64,000 bases of DNA, from the NCBI RefSeq assembly GCF_019957155.1, contig NZ_JAIPME010000002.1:2079001-2143000 (forward strand), in the 5' to 3' direction. This document shows positions 53,469 through 62,536 of this stretch, piece after piece. A program made the position numbers and the translations under genes. The stretch comes from Anaerococcus murdochii (lineage in GTDB: Bacteria; Bacillota; Clostridia; Tissierellales; Peptoniphilaceae). Position 1 is the stretch's first letter. Each line of letters opens with the position of its first letter. The notes below the pieces were generated by a model. The model had not been told where the DNA came from, did not search any database, and saw only the letters and a program-made list of their open reading frames with translations.

Positions 53469-53497
53469 ACTATAAGAAGTTAAATTTCCATAATCAA
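53469..53497 (-). promoter_or_regulatory. plsX promoter beside the IS end
   Basis: Minus strand TTGATT (53492-53497), 17-base spacer, TATAGT (53469-53474). The -35 box touches the outer hairpin of the IS200-type element that begins at 53498. Confidence 0.6.
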
Positions 53498-53603
53498 AAC
53501 TACCAGCTTAGCTGGTAGTTTGTGCAGCGCCTATAAGGCGCGAATACCGGCACGCCCCTATTGGGGCTCCGAATATTCCATCACATGCACCACTATCCCA
53601 ACT

Positions 53604-53622
53604 ACTGCTGAAGCAGTTTTTT
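53604..53622 (+). terminator. antisense terminator at the end of the IS200 transposase
   Basis: ACTGCT-GA-AGCAGT followed by six T on the plus strand. IS200 elements are known to carry terminators that block transcription from outside. Confidence 0.5.
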
Positions 53623-54091
53623 ATTTGTTTTTATTTACTGACTCTCCCGTAAACGGGTCATGGTATTCTTTTATACTTATTTGGTCAGCATAATAATCTT
53701 CTTTTAATTGATTTTGTATATATTCTTTTATTTTCTTTTCATTTCTGCCTACAGTATCTACATAGTATCCTCTACACCAAAAATGTCTGTTTCCATATTT
53801 ATATTTTAAGTTGGCATGTCTATCGAATATTATCAGCGAACTTTTTCCTTTTAAATATCCCATTATTTGTGATATTGAATATTTTGGTGGTATTTCTACC
53901 AACATATGGACATGATCTGGGCATAACTCTGCTTCTATTATGTTTACTCCTTTTCTTGAACATAATTCTCGAAGTATGCTTCCTATATCTTTCCTTAGTT
54001 GTCTATATATTACTTGTCTTCTATATTTTGGCGCAAAAACTATATGATATTTGCATCTCCAGCTTGTATGTGATAAAGTATTTTTATCCAT
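53621..54091 (-). CDS. tnpA: IS200/IS605 family Y1 transposase TnpA
   Basis: 156 residues. The HUH metal site is PDHVHMLVEIP near residues 59-69, and the catalytic Tyr is in EKKIKEYIQNQ near 128. W-rich HFWCRGYYVDTVG is typical. It moves single-stranded DNA by recognising end hairpins. The gene appears intact, with ATG 54091 behind AAGGAGGT, which can be masked by upstream pairing. Confidence 0.95.
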   Translation of the reverse strand: MDKNTLSHTSWRCKYHIVFAPKYRRQVIYRQLRKDIGSILRELCSRKGVNIIEAELCPDHVHMLVEIPPKYSISQIMGYLKGKSSLIIFDRHANLKYKYGNRHFWCRGYYVDTVGRNEKKIKEYIQNQLKEDYYADQISIKEYHDPFTGESVNKNK

Positions 54092-54095
54092 GATT

Positions 54096-54147
54096 ACCTC
54101 CTTGTTTAATTGTGCATGTGACTATCACAATTATACTTTAAGGAGGT
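54096..54147 (-). promoter_or_regulatory. RBS-masking hairpin of tnpA
   Basis: The tnpA ribosome binding site AAGGAGGT (minus strand, 54096-54103) is complementary to ACCTCCTT upstream (54140-54147), with an inner stem AATTGTG/CACAATT. Translation repression by such a leader is known for IS200. Confidence 0.7.
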
Positions 54148-54286
54148 TTTCTTGGTGCTTGAAGCTAAAGCTAAATCCCTCCACCTGCATAGCAGGTGGT
54201 TTTTTGTTTCGCTCTCTTTCGTTCGCTCAACTCACTAAAGTGGACAAAAAAAGAGTCTGTTGCTTGGCAACAAACTCCTTTAATAA

Positions 54287-54466
54287 CTATTGTTCATCAA
54301 TTACTGCTACGCCTTTGTATTCCCCACAGGATGGGCAAACTCTGTGTGGTAATTTCATTTCGTGGCAATTTGGACACTCAACATAGTTTGATCTGTTCAA
54401 AGTATAAGCTGAGGCTCTTCTTTTATTTTTTCTTGTTTTTGATGTTCTTCTTTTTGGTACTGCCAT
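54287..54466 (-). CDS. rpmF: 50S ribosomal protein L32
   Basis: 59 residues from ATG 54466, seven bases behind [26 protein letters not shown] at the start and a four-cysteine zinc ribbon (CPNCHEM...CPSCG). Normally co-transcribed with plsX; the IS200 element now lies 3' of it. Confidence 0.96.
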   Translation of the reverse strand: MAVPKRRTSKTRKNKRRASAYTLNRSNYVECPNCHEMKLPHRVCPSCGEYKGVAVIDEQ

Positions 54467-54530
54467 CTTTGACACCTCCTCTTATCAGTTTTAGCAATCT
54501 TTAATATTATATAAGCAATTTTCTTTATTG

Positions 54531-55724
54531 TCAAGCTTCTACGAGAGATTTTGTATCACGAGCGATCATTAATTCTTCGTTTGTAGCTATAACCATGATT
54601 TTAACCTTAGAATCATCAGTAGAAACTACATGGCAACCACCGCGTACATTGTTCTTTTCTGGGTCGATTTTGATTCCAAATTGTTCGAAACCTTCCATGA
54701 TATCTTCTCTCATTGGAATAGAGTTTTCACCGATACCGCCTGTAAATACTATAGCATCGCATGAGCCAATTTCTGCCATGTATCCAGCAATATATCTCTT
54801 AACTCTTGTTACAAACATATCAAGGGCTGCTTGAGCTCTTTCGTTGCCTTCTTTTGCTGCACTTTCAAGGTCTCTAAAGTCGCTTGATACGCCAGAAACT
54901 CCTAGTACACCAGATTCTTTATTTAGAACATTTTCCATTTGATCTGGAGATAAGTTATCTTTTTTCATTATATAGGTTACAGCTGAAGGATCCATGTCAC
55001 CAGATCTTGTACCCATTACAAGGCCTTCAAGTGGAGTAAGTCCCATTGATGTATCATAAGATTTACCATTTTTAACTGCACATATAGATGAACCGTTACC
55101 TAGGTGGGCAGAAATTATATTTAAATCTTTTACATCCTTGCCAAGGGCTTCTGCTGTTTTATTAGTAATAAAGTTGTGGCTTGTTCCGTGGAAGCCGTAT
55201 TTTCTAATAGCGTCTTCTTCGTAGTATTTATAATCTATACCATATAGATAAGTTCTTTTTGGCATAGTTTGGTGGAAGGCTGTATCAAATACTGCTACGT
55301 TTTTAACATTTGGTAATAGTTTTTCGCACGCTTCTAGACCCATAAGGTTGGCTGGATTGTGTAGTGGAGCAAATTTTTGATATTCTACTATAGCTTCTCT
55401 TACTTCTTTGTCTATAAGAGCTGATTTTGTTATCTTTTCTCCACCGTGGACAACCCTATGTCCTACAGCATCAATTTCTTCAAGGCTTGCTATTACACCG
55501 TTGTCTTTGTCAACTAGGGCATCAAAAACATGTGAAACCGCTTCTGTATGGTCTTTCATATTTTCTTCTATTATATATTTATCATCACCCTTTTCTTGGA
55601 TAAGTTTTGAGCCTTCAATGCCGATTCTTTCAACAAGACCCTTTACCATTACTTCTTCATTATCCATATCAAACAATTGATATTTAAGTGATGATGAACC
55701 ACAGTTAATTACTAATACTTTCAT
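54531..55724 (-). CDS. ackA: acetate kinase
   Basis: 397 residues. VINCGSSSLKYQLF at residues 4-17, GHRVVHGGEKI near 87, HLGNGSSICAV near 207 and GGIGENS near 326. It makes ATP and acetate from acetyl phosphate, a main energy step in fermenters. It has its own promoter and ends 64 bases before rpmF. Confidence 0.97.
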   Translation of the reverse strand: MKVLVINCGSSSLKYQLFDMDNEEVMVKGLVERIGIEGSKLIQEKGDDKYIIEENMKDHTEAVSHVFDALVDKDNGVIASLEEIDAVGHRVVHGGEKITKSALIDKEVREAIVEYQKFAPLHNPANLMGLEACEKLLPNVKNVAVFDTAFHQTMPKRTYLYGIDYKYYEEDAIRKYGFHGTSHNFITNKTAEALGKDVKDLNIISAHLGNGSSICAVKNGKSYDTSMGLTPLEGLVMGTRSGDMDPSAVTYIMKKDNLSPDQMENVLNKESGVLGVSGVSSDFRDLESAAKEGNERAQAALDMFVTRVKRYIAGYMAEIGSCDAIVFTGGIGENSIPMREDIMEGFEQFGIKIDPEKNNVRGGCHVVSTDDSKVKIMVIATNEELMIARDTKSLVEA

Positions 55725-55759
55725 TTTTCCTCCAATTTATTTTCTAAATTTCTATAATC

Positions 55760-55786
55760 ATTATACCGTAAATGTTTTTTTGGCAA
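55760..55786 (-). promoter_or_regulatory. putative promoter of ackA
   Basis: Minus strand TTGCCA (55781-55786), 15-base spacer (short), TATAAT (55760-55765). It overlaps the spacer after the pseudopilin operon. Confidence 0.45.
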
Positions 55787-55788
55787 TC

Positions 55789-56190
55789 TTAATAAATCTT
55801 CTTATAAAGGATTTTAAGCTCCTTTTTTTCATCTTCTTTATATTTTAAAATAGCCTGGCTAATTGAGCCTTGATATTTGGCTGTTATAGATAAAACTTTT
55901 GCATTTTTTTCTTCATTAAGCTCTATTTTTGAATCTCCTCTGTCTATTTTAAAGTCTGACTTGTGTTCAAATGCCTTTATTATCTTATTATCATTTAGAT
56001 TAGTCTTTACATGCCCTTCTTCTATTAGGATGTTTAATAAGGATTCCGCCTCATACATGGCAATTTTTTTGTTATAAAGAGCCTGGCTGGTATCAAAATT
56101 TGTTTCATTTTCCTTGTAGATAAAGGTAATTGTAAGTCCAAAAAGTAAGAGAATTAGCAAAACATAGATACTTATAAAGGCCTTTTTCAT
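55789..56190 (-). CDS. ComGG-like minor pilin component
   Basis: 133 residues: an N-terminal hydrophobic helix (FISIYVLLILLLFGLTITFI) and a polar C-terminal domain, without the G/F cleavage motif. Position at the end of the pseudopilin operon and size suggest ComGG/PilX-type. It overlaps the preceding gene by 4 bases. Confidence 0.55.
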   Translation of the reverse strand: MKKAFISIYVLLILLLFGLTITFIYKENETNFDTSQALYNKKIAMYEAESLLNILIEEGHVKTNLNDNKIIKAFEHKSDFKIDRGDSKIELNEEKNAKVLSITAKYQGSISQAILKYKEDEKKELKILYKKIY

Positions 56191-56660
56191 AATTTTTTGT
56201 CTCCTACATAGATTGCCGTCTCAAAATTATACTTGTCATTTTTGCTAGATAATTCTATCTTTATTAATTTGCTAGCTTCATCATAATCAAGCTTAATCTC
56301 TCCACATTCACTTATTCTATTTGCCTTTCCATAGCTATCTTTTGCTACATCTGACCTATGGATATAAAGAAAACCGTTTTTAGAGTAAAAATAAAAACTC
56401 GTTTCTTTATTAAGATCATTATAAATATATCCAGTAAAATTTGAATCTCCATGATTTTCTTTTTTAATCTCATGGCTCATCCTTATAGTTGTATCTATGA
56501 AAGCCAAGCCTGTATAGGCTTCCTTGTATTCTTTTTCATCCGAATAAGACCTATTTAAAGTGTTAATATTAAGTGAAAACAAATTTGATAAAACAAGGAC
56601 CAAAAAAGAAATTATAGCAAGGCTTATGATAAGTTCTATTAAGCTAAATCCCTTCTTCAT
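56187..56660 (-). CDS. prepilin-type protein (ComGF-like)
   Basis: 157 residues from ATG 56660. It starts MKKGFSLIELIISLAIISFL, with the type IV prepilin cleavage site between G4 and F5 and Glu at mature position 5. A polar domain follows, ending YNFETAIYVGDKKL. It is a minor pseudopilin. The start overlaps the upstream gene by 17 bases. Confidence 0.75.
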   Translation of the reverse strand: MKKGFSLIELIISLAIISFLVLVLSNLFSLNINTLNRSYSDEKEYKEAYTGLAFIDTTIRMSHEIKKENHGDSNFTGYIYNDLNKETSFYFYSKNGFLYIHRSDVAKDSYGKANRISECGEIKLDYDEASKLIKIELSSKNDKYNFETAIYVGDKKL

Positions 56661-56988
56661 TATAGGCCTCAATCAATTCAAAACTCATGTCTCCAAAACT
56701 CGCCCTAATCTTTTTATAAGTCTTATCAAGGCCTGTGTTTTTGTATTTTTCTATGCTTATATTTATATTTTTCCCATTTATTTCTTCTATATAATTACCA
56801 ATTTTTTTATTCCTACTTGTTTCTATTGCCTCTTGCAAAACAAAAGAAGTATCAGCTGTATCTTTGGCTTTCCTTGAAAGGCCAAGATTTGTCCCTAGTG
56901 AAGGCAGTAAAAATAGGCCTATCATACTTAAAAGTAGGATAGCAAAAAGCACTTCTATTAAAGAAAAGGCCTTACTTGTTTTTTTCAC
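56644..56988 (-). CDS. prepilin-type protein (ComGE/PilV-like)
   Basis: 114 residues. The N-terminus (MKKTSKAFSLIEVLFAILLL) has an A/F cleavage site instead of the usual G/F, and a hydrophobic helix. It is a small minor pseudopilin in the operon; overlaps both neighbours. Confidence 0.75.
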   Translation of the reverse strand: MKKTSKAFSLIEVLFAILLLSMIGLFLLPSLGTNLGLSRKAKDTADTSFVLQEAIETSRNKKIGNYIEEINGKNINISIEKYKNTGLDKTYKKIRASFGDMSFELIEAYNEEGI

Positions 56989-57397
56989 TTAGGTAACCTC
57001 CTATAGGTTCGATGGTAAAATTCCATCTGATATTAGGATCTTTTCTAGAAACAAAATCTAAATTATATCCTTCCTTATTTTTTTTTGAGCTAACATAAGA
57101 ATTTTGAGCAAAGGTGATCGTTTCTGTATTTAAGTGCTTTATGTATTTCAAATCTCTAGTTTTTTCCTTATAACCACTTAATATGTATCCAGAATCAGTA
57201 AATTTTATAAAGTTTATAGTCCCTGATGATAGTGATAAATCTCTCAAGTAAGAATAATCATCAACAAAGGTCTGTATTTCATTTTTTGCACCAATCTTAT
57301 CAATTATCGAAAACTTTAAAGTTAAAACTCCAAAGCTAATACTAATTATTGTTAAAACCACAATTAATTCTATTAGAGTAAATCCACGTCTTTTCAT
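56972..57397 (-). CDS. prepilin-type protein (GspH/ComGD-like)
   Basis: 141 residues. [20 protein letters not shown] has the canonical G/F prepilin cleavage site and Glu5. The C-terminal domain is predicted mostly beta. Overlap of 4 bases with the prepilin peptidase gene. Confidence 0.78.
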   Translation of the reverse strand: MKRRGFTLIELIVVLTIISISFGVLTLKFSIIDKIGAKNEIQTFVDDYSYLRDLSLSSGTINFIKFTDSGYILSGYKEKTRDLKYIKHLNTETITFAQNSYVSSKKNKEGYNLDFVSRKDPNIRWNFTIEPIGGYLSEKNK

Positions 57398-58128
57398 AGG
57401 TAGTCCTTAAAAAATAAAACAAGTAAAAATCCGATTGAAATAGCTGGACAAAGAGCTATAGCCCCCTTCAAGGATCTCTGCCTGATGGCTTTTATAATCG
57501 CAAAGCCTGCTCCAACCCAAATTGAAAATAGGATAAAACATGGGATTAGTGAATTTTCTAAAAAACAAAATAAGCCCAAGTAAAAAAATAAATCCCCATC
57601 ACCTAGTCCGCCCTTGGAAACCCATCTAATGAGCAAAAATCCTAGGCTGAAAATAATACTATAGGCTAAAAATTTTAGGTTAACAGATAAGAATATCAAC
57701 CTATAAATGAAAGCCAAAATCAAAAGCACTTTTAGGTCCCTATCGTATATTTCCATGTATTTGTAATCTGTAAATGAAATTAAAAGACAAAGACTTAGGC
57801 CGAGTGCGATAAAAATCCCCTCAAAAAATCCATAATAAAAAAAGGCAAAAACAAAGCCGAGGCCTCCTAAAATTTCTAGTAAGACCTTGTCTATAGAAAT
57901 TTTTTCCCCACAGCACCTAGTCCTTCCCCTTAATAAAATAAAGGAAAAAACTGGAAGTAAGTCTCTTTTTAAAATTCTTTTTCCGCAATAGTCGCAAAAA
58001 GAAGGCGGGGAAAGGATTGATATTCCTTCTTCTCGCCTATAAACCAAGGCTCCTATAAAAGATCCAATAGAAGCTCCTAGCATGAATATTAAGAAAATTA
58101 TTATAATTATTTCTAATTTGATTTCCAT
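57394..58128 (-). CDS. prepilin peptidase (A24 family)
   Basis: 244 residues with an N-terminal cytoplasmic domain carrying two CxxC-like pairs (CDYCGKR, RCCGEK) and about seven membrane helices. The catalytic Asp pair is in SFTDYKYMEI and GGLGDGDLFFY. It cleaves the leader of the pilins encoded around it and probably methylates their N-termini. Confidence 0.9.
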   Translation of the reverse strand: MEIKLEIIIIIFLIFMLGASIGSFIGALVYRREEGISILSPPSFCDYCGKRILKRDLLPVFSFILLRGRTRCCGEKISIDKVLLEILGGLGFVFAFFYYGFFEGIFIALGLSLCLLISFTDYKYMEIYDRDLKVLLILAFIYRLIFLSVNLKFLAYSIIFSLGFLLIRWVSKGGLGDGDLFFYLGLFCFLENSLIPCFILFSIWVGAGFAIIKAIRQRSLKGAIALCPAISIGFLLVLFFKDYL

Positions 58129-58169
58129 TTGTACTATTTTGATTTAATAAGATTTTACTTATTTAAAAC

Positions 58170-58535
58170 CTAATCAAAGGCCTCTTCATCTGGTGTTACT
58201 GTCAATTCTTTAGTTAAATGTTTATAGATGACATTATATGATGATTTATCAGTTGTCTTTAATTCTTTTGGAACATCAGGCCATTTTTCAACATAATCTA
58301 TGTGACTTTTGCTACTTTTTGCAGTATTATCAGGCCAATTAAAATCCTCATCCTTTTCTAGAATCTTCATCCTAGCTGCAGACTTCAACATCTGAACATT
58401 TGCCTTATGGGCTGTAACTGCAGCATTTAATCTTGAAACATTATATTTTGGTATAGCAATAGCCGCCAAAATTCCTAAGATGGCTATTACAATTATTAAT
58501 TCAATTAAGGTAAATCCTTGTCTTTTTTTCTTCAT
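58170..58535 (-). CDS. major pilin-like protein (ComGC-like)
   Basis: 121 residues. [20 protein letters not shown] with G/F cleavage, then [17 protein letters not shown], and a short polar domain. It is the likely main subunit of the filament. It follows the PilC/ComGB gene after two bases. Confidence 0.85.
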   Translation of the reverse strand: MKKKRQGFTLIELIIVIAILGILAAIAIPKYNVSRLNAAVTAHKANVQMLKSAARMKILEKDEDFNWPDNTAKSSKSHIDYVEKWPDVPKELKTTDKSSYNVIYKHLTKELTVTPDEEAFD

Positions 58536-58537
58536 CT

Positions 58538-59638
58538 TTACACTCCACTTAATCCATTTATAGAATCGAACATCGGTATAGAAACAGAAAACACAACAAA
58601 AGCTACGAGTAGACCCATTATTATGATCAAAACTGGTTCAGCAAGGCTGGTTAGCCTTTTAATCTTAAATATGTATTCATTAGCAAAATATTCGTTGGCT
58701 TTTTTCATTGTGACATCAAGCTTTGAGGTCTCTTCCCCAATTTCAACCATAGAAATTAACAAAGGTGAGAAAACTCCCGCATTCTTAAAAGCCTCACTTA
58801 GGCTCACTCCCTTATTCACTTCATTTTTAATTCCAAGCAGACATTCCTTTACATAAGTATTTTTAAAGGAATCTGCCAGTATATCAAAGGAATAGATAGT
58901 TTCTATATCCCCTCTTTTTAGGATATAATAAATTGATGTCAATTGGTATTCGACTCTTAACCTATTGATTTCCCAAAATGGTCCCTTGGTAAAAATAAAT
59001 TTATCAATCATTACCCTTCTTTTATAATTTGTCCTTAATAGTAAATAAACCAAGACAAATAAGGTAATAAAAAGGAAAATCACTAGGTGGTATTCAGCAA
59101 AAAAGTTCGATATGGCTAGCATTATCCTTGTAGGAAGGGGCAAGACCATGTCAGAACTTTTAAAAATTTCAATAAAACTTGGCATGACAAATTTAATGAT
59201 TGCAATAATAACTAGGATACTTACAATGAGTACTAAGATTGGGTAGGTCATGGCTTGCTTAACTGTGGATTTATTTTTACTTTCTTCAAAAATAAAATCT
59301 GACAAATCCTTTAAAATTTTTCCCAAAGAACCTGTATTTATCCCAGTTCTAATAAAGGCAAGGACTAGGGGTGAAAAATAATCTTTTGCTTGATAAAAAG
59401 CCTCATAGGTCTCAAGTCCCCTATCAAGGCCATCTTTTATTAGCCTTACTGCTCTACCAACCCTCTTATCTGGTCTCTGCCTTAGGATAATATTTAAGCT
59501 ATCATATAAACTTATGCCTGAATTTAAAAGCAAGGATAGCTCGCTTAGAAACAAGGACATAGTCCTAGAATCTATCTTCTTAGGTCCTATGTCCTTATTT
59601 AAAATACTTACTATCCTGTTAAGATTTTCCCTATTCAA
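58538..59638 (-). CDS. type II secretion/type IV pilus platform protein (ComGB/PilC)
   Basis: 366 residues with two T2SSF domains ([41 protein letters not shown], in parts) and three membrane helices. It starts with TTG 59638, next to the stop of frr with no gap, so it is translated by coupling. It anchors the assembly ATPase, but no ATPase (ComGA/PilB) is encoded here. Confidence 0.85.
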   Translation of the reverse strand: MNRENLNRIVSILNKDIGPKKIDSRTMSLFLSELSLLLNSGISLYDSLNIILRQRPDKRVGRAVRLIKDGLDRGLETYEAFYQAKDYFSPLVLAFIRTGINTGSLGKILKDLSDFIFEESKNKSTVKQAMTYPILVLIVSILVIIAIIKFVMPSFIEIFKSSDMVLPLPTRIMLAISNFFAEYHLVIFLFITLFVLVYLLLRTNYKRRVMIDKFIFTKGPFWEINRLRVEYQLTSIYYILKRGDIETIYSFDILADSFKNTYVKECLLGIKNEVNKGVSLSEAFKNAGVFSPLLISMVEIGEETSKLDVTMKKANEYFANEYIFKIKRLTSLAEPVLIIIMGLLVAFVVFSVSIPMFDSINGLSGV

Positions 59639-60199
59639 TTAAACATTCATTAATTCTTTGTTCTTTTTCTCAGCTAATTCTTCGATAGTTTTAATGAATT
59701 TATCGGTGATTTTTTGGATTTCATCTTCAAGTGTGTATCTATCGTCTTCTGTAACATCACCTGATTTTTCAGATTTTTTAACCTCATCCATAGAATCACG
59801 TCTTACATTTCTTACTACTATTTTTGCATCTTCTGCATAGGTGTTTACTTCTTTGGTGTATTCTTTTCTTCTTTCTTCTGTTAGGGCAGGGAAAGGAAGT
59901 CTTATGATTTCACCGTCGTTACCTGGAGTGATACCTATATTTGACTTAAGAATCGCTTTTTCAATTGGTCCAATATTATTTTTATCCCATGGCTTGATTA
60001 CAAGTAGTCTTGCTTCTGGGATTGATATTGTAGCAGCTTGGTTGATTGGTGTTTCTGTTCCATAATAAGAGAAAGTTATACCATCAAGGATTGCTTCTGT
60101 TGCTCTGCCAGCCTTGATTGTAGATATTCTTCTTTCAAAAGAATCTACAGCTTTTTTCATTCCATCATTTGCGTCTTTTTTTATTTGTTCGTATAGCAT
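59639..60199 (-). CDS. frr: ribosome recycling factor
   Basis: 186 residues. RAGRATEAILDGI near 31, the TPINQAATISIPEARLLVIK core and the C-terminal helices. It splits ribosomes after termination. It is followed directly by the pilus operon and preceded by pyrH. Confidence 0.96.
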   Translation of the reverse strand: MLYEQIKKDANDGMKKAVDSFERRISTIKAGRATEAILDGITFSYYGTETPINQAATISIPEARLLVIKPWDKNNIGPIEKAILKSNIGITPGNDGEIIRLPFPALTEERRKEYTKEVNTYAEDAKIVVRNVRRDSMDEVKKSEKSGDVTEDDRYTLEDEIQKITDKFIKTIEELAEKKNKELMNV

Positions 60200-60200
60200 T

Positions 60201-60914
60201 TTAAAAACTCTCCTTTACTCTTGTTCCAAGATTCTCATCTTCAAATACTCTTACCATATTTGCCGGATCATCAATTCCAAAAACAATTAATGGCATGTTG
60301 TTATCCATACAGAGTGAGGTTGCTGTTGTATCCATTATCTTTAATTCTCTTTGAAGGATTTCCTTATAGGTTAGCTTGTCAAATTTTTTGGCATCTGGGT
60401 AAACATTTGGGTCCTTATCATAGATACCATCTGTGCCGGTCTTGCCTAGCAAAATTACATCAGCACCAATTTCTAGAGCCCTAAGACTTGCTGTAGTATC
60501 AGTTGAAAAATATGGAAGACCTGTTCCTGCTGAAAATATGACAACTCTGCCCTTTTCAAGGTGCCTTACAGCCCTACGTCTAATATATGGCTCTGCAACT
60601 TCCTTCATAGAAATAGCTGTCATAAGCCTTGTATCAAGGCCGATTTCTTCAAGAGTGCCTTGGACTCTTAGACCATTCATAACTGTTCCTAGCATACCGA
60701 TATTATCAGAGCTTGCCCTATCTATGGTAGTGCCTGACCTTCCTCTCCAGAAGTTTCCTCCACCAACAACTATGGCGACTTCAATCCCTTTTTCTGTAAG
60801 GATTTTGATATTTTCGCATATTTTACTAATCATCTCATCGTCAAATCCAAATCCAGTCTTACCGGAAAGGGCTTCGCCGCTTAGTTTTAATATAATTCTT
60901 TTTGTATCCTGCAA
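60201..60914 (-). CDS. pyrH: UMP kinase
   Basis: 237 residues. [20 protein letters not shown] at residues 5-24, [11 protein letters not shown] near 50 and [20 protein letters not shown] near 130. It makes UDP from UMP. In most Firmicutes rpsB and tsf lie upstream, but here a MATE gene does. Confidence 0.96.
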   Translation of the reverse strand: MQDTKRIILKLSGEALSGKTGFGFDDEMISKICENIKILTEKGIEVAIVVGGGNFWRGRSGTTIDRASSDNIGMLGTVMNGLRVQGTLEEIGLDTRLMTAISMKEVAEPYIRRRAVRHLEKGRVVIFSAGTGLPYFSTDTTASLRALEIGADVILLGKTGTDGIYDKDPNVYPDAKKFDKLTYKEILQRELKIMDTTATSLCMDNNMPLIVFGIDDPANMVRVFEDENLGTRVKESF

Positions 60915-60937
60915 AATATTCCTCCTACTTATTATTA

Positions 60938-60967
60938 ATTATAACCTATAAATGATAACATTTGCAA
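60938..60967 (-). promoter_or_regulatory. promoter of the pyrH-frr-pilus operon
   Basis: Minus strand TTGCAA (60962-60967), 18-base spacer, TATAAT (60938-60943), about 24 bases from the start. Confidence 0.65.
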
Positions 60968-61002
60968 GTCTTTATATTTTTATCTTTTTTGAATCCAAAA
61001 AG

Positions 61003-62391
61003 TTAAAATGACCCATTCATCCAATTGCCTCTGAGGTAAATAATATGGGCAATAATGCTAATCATTACATTAGAAATAGACATAGCAAGCCAAATTCCTG
61101 TAGCGGCCAAGTCTGTAAAATATTTAAAGAAAAATAATAGAGGAATTCTTATTACCCAAAGCCTTAATACATCAATAAACATTGAGTATTTGGCATTGCC
61201 TGATCCTTGGAAAAGTCCCTGGTAGATGAAAAACATATTTAACATCACAAGGGTAATTAAGGTATAAGCCATATAGGTGTCAGCTTCCTTCATTAGAGTT
61301 GAATCAAGTGGTGCGTCTATGAAAAATCTTAGGATTTGGAACCTGTAGATATAACTAATTATAGCGATTATAATTGACATAATAACTACTATAATAGATG
61401 CTTTCTTGAAGGTTTCCTTGACTCTTTTTATATTGCCAGAGCCTATATTTTGGCCAATAATACTTGTAATTGCTGATCCTATCCCTCCTGGAGGAATATT
61501 TAGTAGGCCAGAAATCCTGTTAACCATACCATAGGCCGCAACTGTGTCTGTGCCGTAAGATTGGATAAAGGAGTTTAGGATAATAAAACCTGCAGCTGTT
61601 CCCATTTGTCCAATGACTGCTGGTGTAGCTATGGTATAGATTTTCTTAACAACTTGCTTTTCCCATTTGATATAAAACAGGGATTCATAATTTAATTTAA
61701 TTAGGTCCTTGTTTGTCCTAAGGTGTATAAAACCAAATAGACACATCAAGGTCTGGGTCAAAACTGTTGCTATAGCTGCTCCCTTTACCCCAAGTCCTAG
61801 GCCTGTAAACCCAAAAATAGGGATAGTATCAAAGATAAAAAATGGATTTAAAACCATATTTAAAATTACACAAGTTGTGCTGATTATAGTTGGAATTGAG
61901 TTTTTTCCTTGGGCTTGAAAAATTGCCGCATAAATAAAATACAAAAATATAAAGGGGATCCCAAAATAAGAATATTTCAAATATTCCACAGAAAATATAT
62001 GTAAATCTCCAGTCGCTCCCATCATGGTCACAATAGCTTCGGCTGTAAAATATCCCACAACCATAAAAATTAATGAAAAATAAAGTGAGATATTTATAAT
62101 TGTGTCATTGTATTTTTGGGCAAGCTTTACATTATCCATGCCAATTAACTGGGAAATTAAGGAAATCGCCGCTATTGATAGGCCTATACCTATGGAATTA
62201 AACAAAAAAATAACAGGCCAAGTAAAGGAAGTTGCTGCAAACTCTGCAGTTCCTAGCTTACCAAGCCAGAAGGCATCAGCTAATGAATATAATTGCTGGA
62301 TAAAGTTATTTAATATAATTGGAATGGAAATTACAGCTATTGCCCTGTAAATATTTCCATTTAAAATCAATTCTCTTCGGTCTTTTTTCAT
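61003..62391 (-). CDS. MATE family efflux transporter
   Basis: 462 residues from ATG 62391 (AAGGAG upstream). About 12 membrane spans, beginning IYRAIAVISIPIILNNFIQQ. It probably exports drugs or organic cations with an Na+ or H+ gradient. It is not closely similar to the MATE gene at 9434-10786 and is in a separate transcription unit. No terminator is obvious after it. Confidence 0.88.
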   Translation of the reverse strand: MKKDRRELILNGNIYRAIAVISIPIILNNFIQQLYSLADAFWLGKLGTAEFAATSFTWPVIFLFNSIGIGLSIAAISLISQLIGMDNVKLAQKYNDTIINISLYFSLIFMVVGYFTAEAIVTMMGATGDLHIFSVEYLKYSYFGIPFIFLYFIYAAIFQAQGKNSIPTIISTTCVILNMVLNPFFIFDTIPIFGFTGLGLGVKGAAIATVLTQTLMCLFGFIHLRTNKDLIKLNYESLFYIKWEKQVVKKIYTIATPAVIGQMGTAAGFIILNSFIQSYGTDTVAAYGMVNRISGLLNIPPGGIGSAITSIIGQNIGSGNIKRVKETFKKASIIVVIMSIIIAIISYIYRFQILRFFIDAPLDSTLMKEADTYMAYTLITLVMLNMFFIYQGLFQGSGNAKYSMFIDVLRLWVIRIPLLFFFKYFTDLAATGIWLAMSISNVMISIIAHIIYLRGNWMNGSF

Positions 62392-62492
62392 ATCTGCTCC
62401 TTGCAAAATCTTATGAATATTCTACCATAGTTAGGATTAAAAATATAGATAGTTATGATTACTATTTTATTTTGCTCTCTATTTTTCTCAAA

Positions 62493-62526
62493 ATAAAAAC
62501 TAGCAAGTTTTTTAATATCTTGCTAG
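62493..62526 (-). terminator. terminator after thiD
   Basis: CTAGCAAG/CTTGCTAG around an 11-base loop, then TTTTTATTTT on the minus strand. Confidence 0.8.
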
Positions 62527-62536
62527 CTTATTTTTA

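Larger units (their letters stand above)
53498..54199 (-). mobile_element. IS200/IS605-type insertion sequence
   Basis: About 0.7 kb, bounded by subterminal hairpins: AACTACCAGC/GCTGGTAGTT (53498-53520) and CCACCTGC/GCAGGTGG (54181-54199). Inside are further hairpins GCGCC/GGCGC (53527-53541) and GCCCC/GGGGC (53554-53567), and the transposase gene. It has no tnpB. It lies between rpmF and plsX. Confidence 0.8.

Noticed and set aside
54196..54504. Plus-strand frame across rpmF
   Set aside because: Shadow of the L32 gene and the IS200 end.
60433..60951. Plus-strand open frame of 172 codons across pyrH
   Set aside because: Antisense to an intact pyrH with clear motifs; no family features.
61003..62391. 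MATE gene as a duplicate of the one at 9434-10786
   Set aside because: Start, spacing of helices and sequences differ clearly; they are distinct family members.
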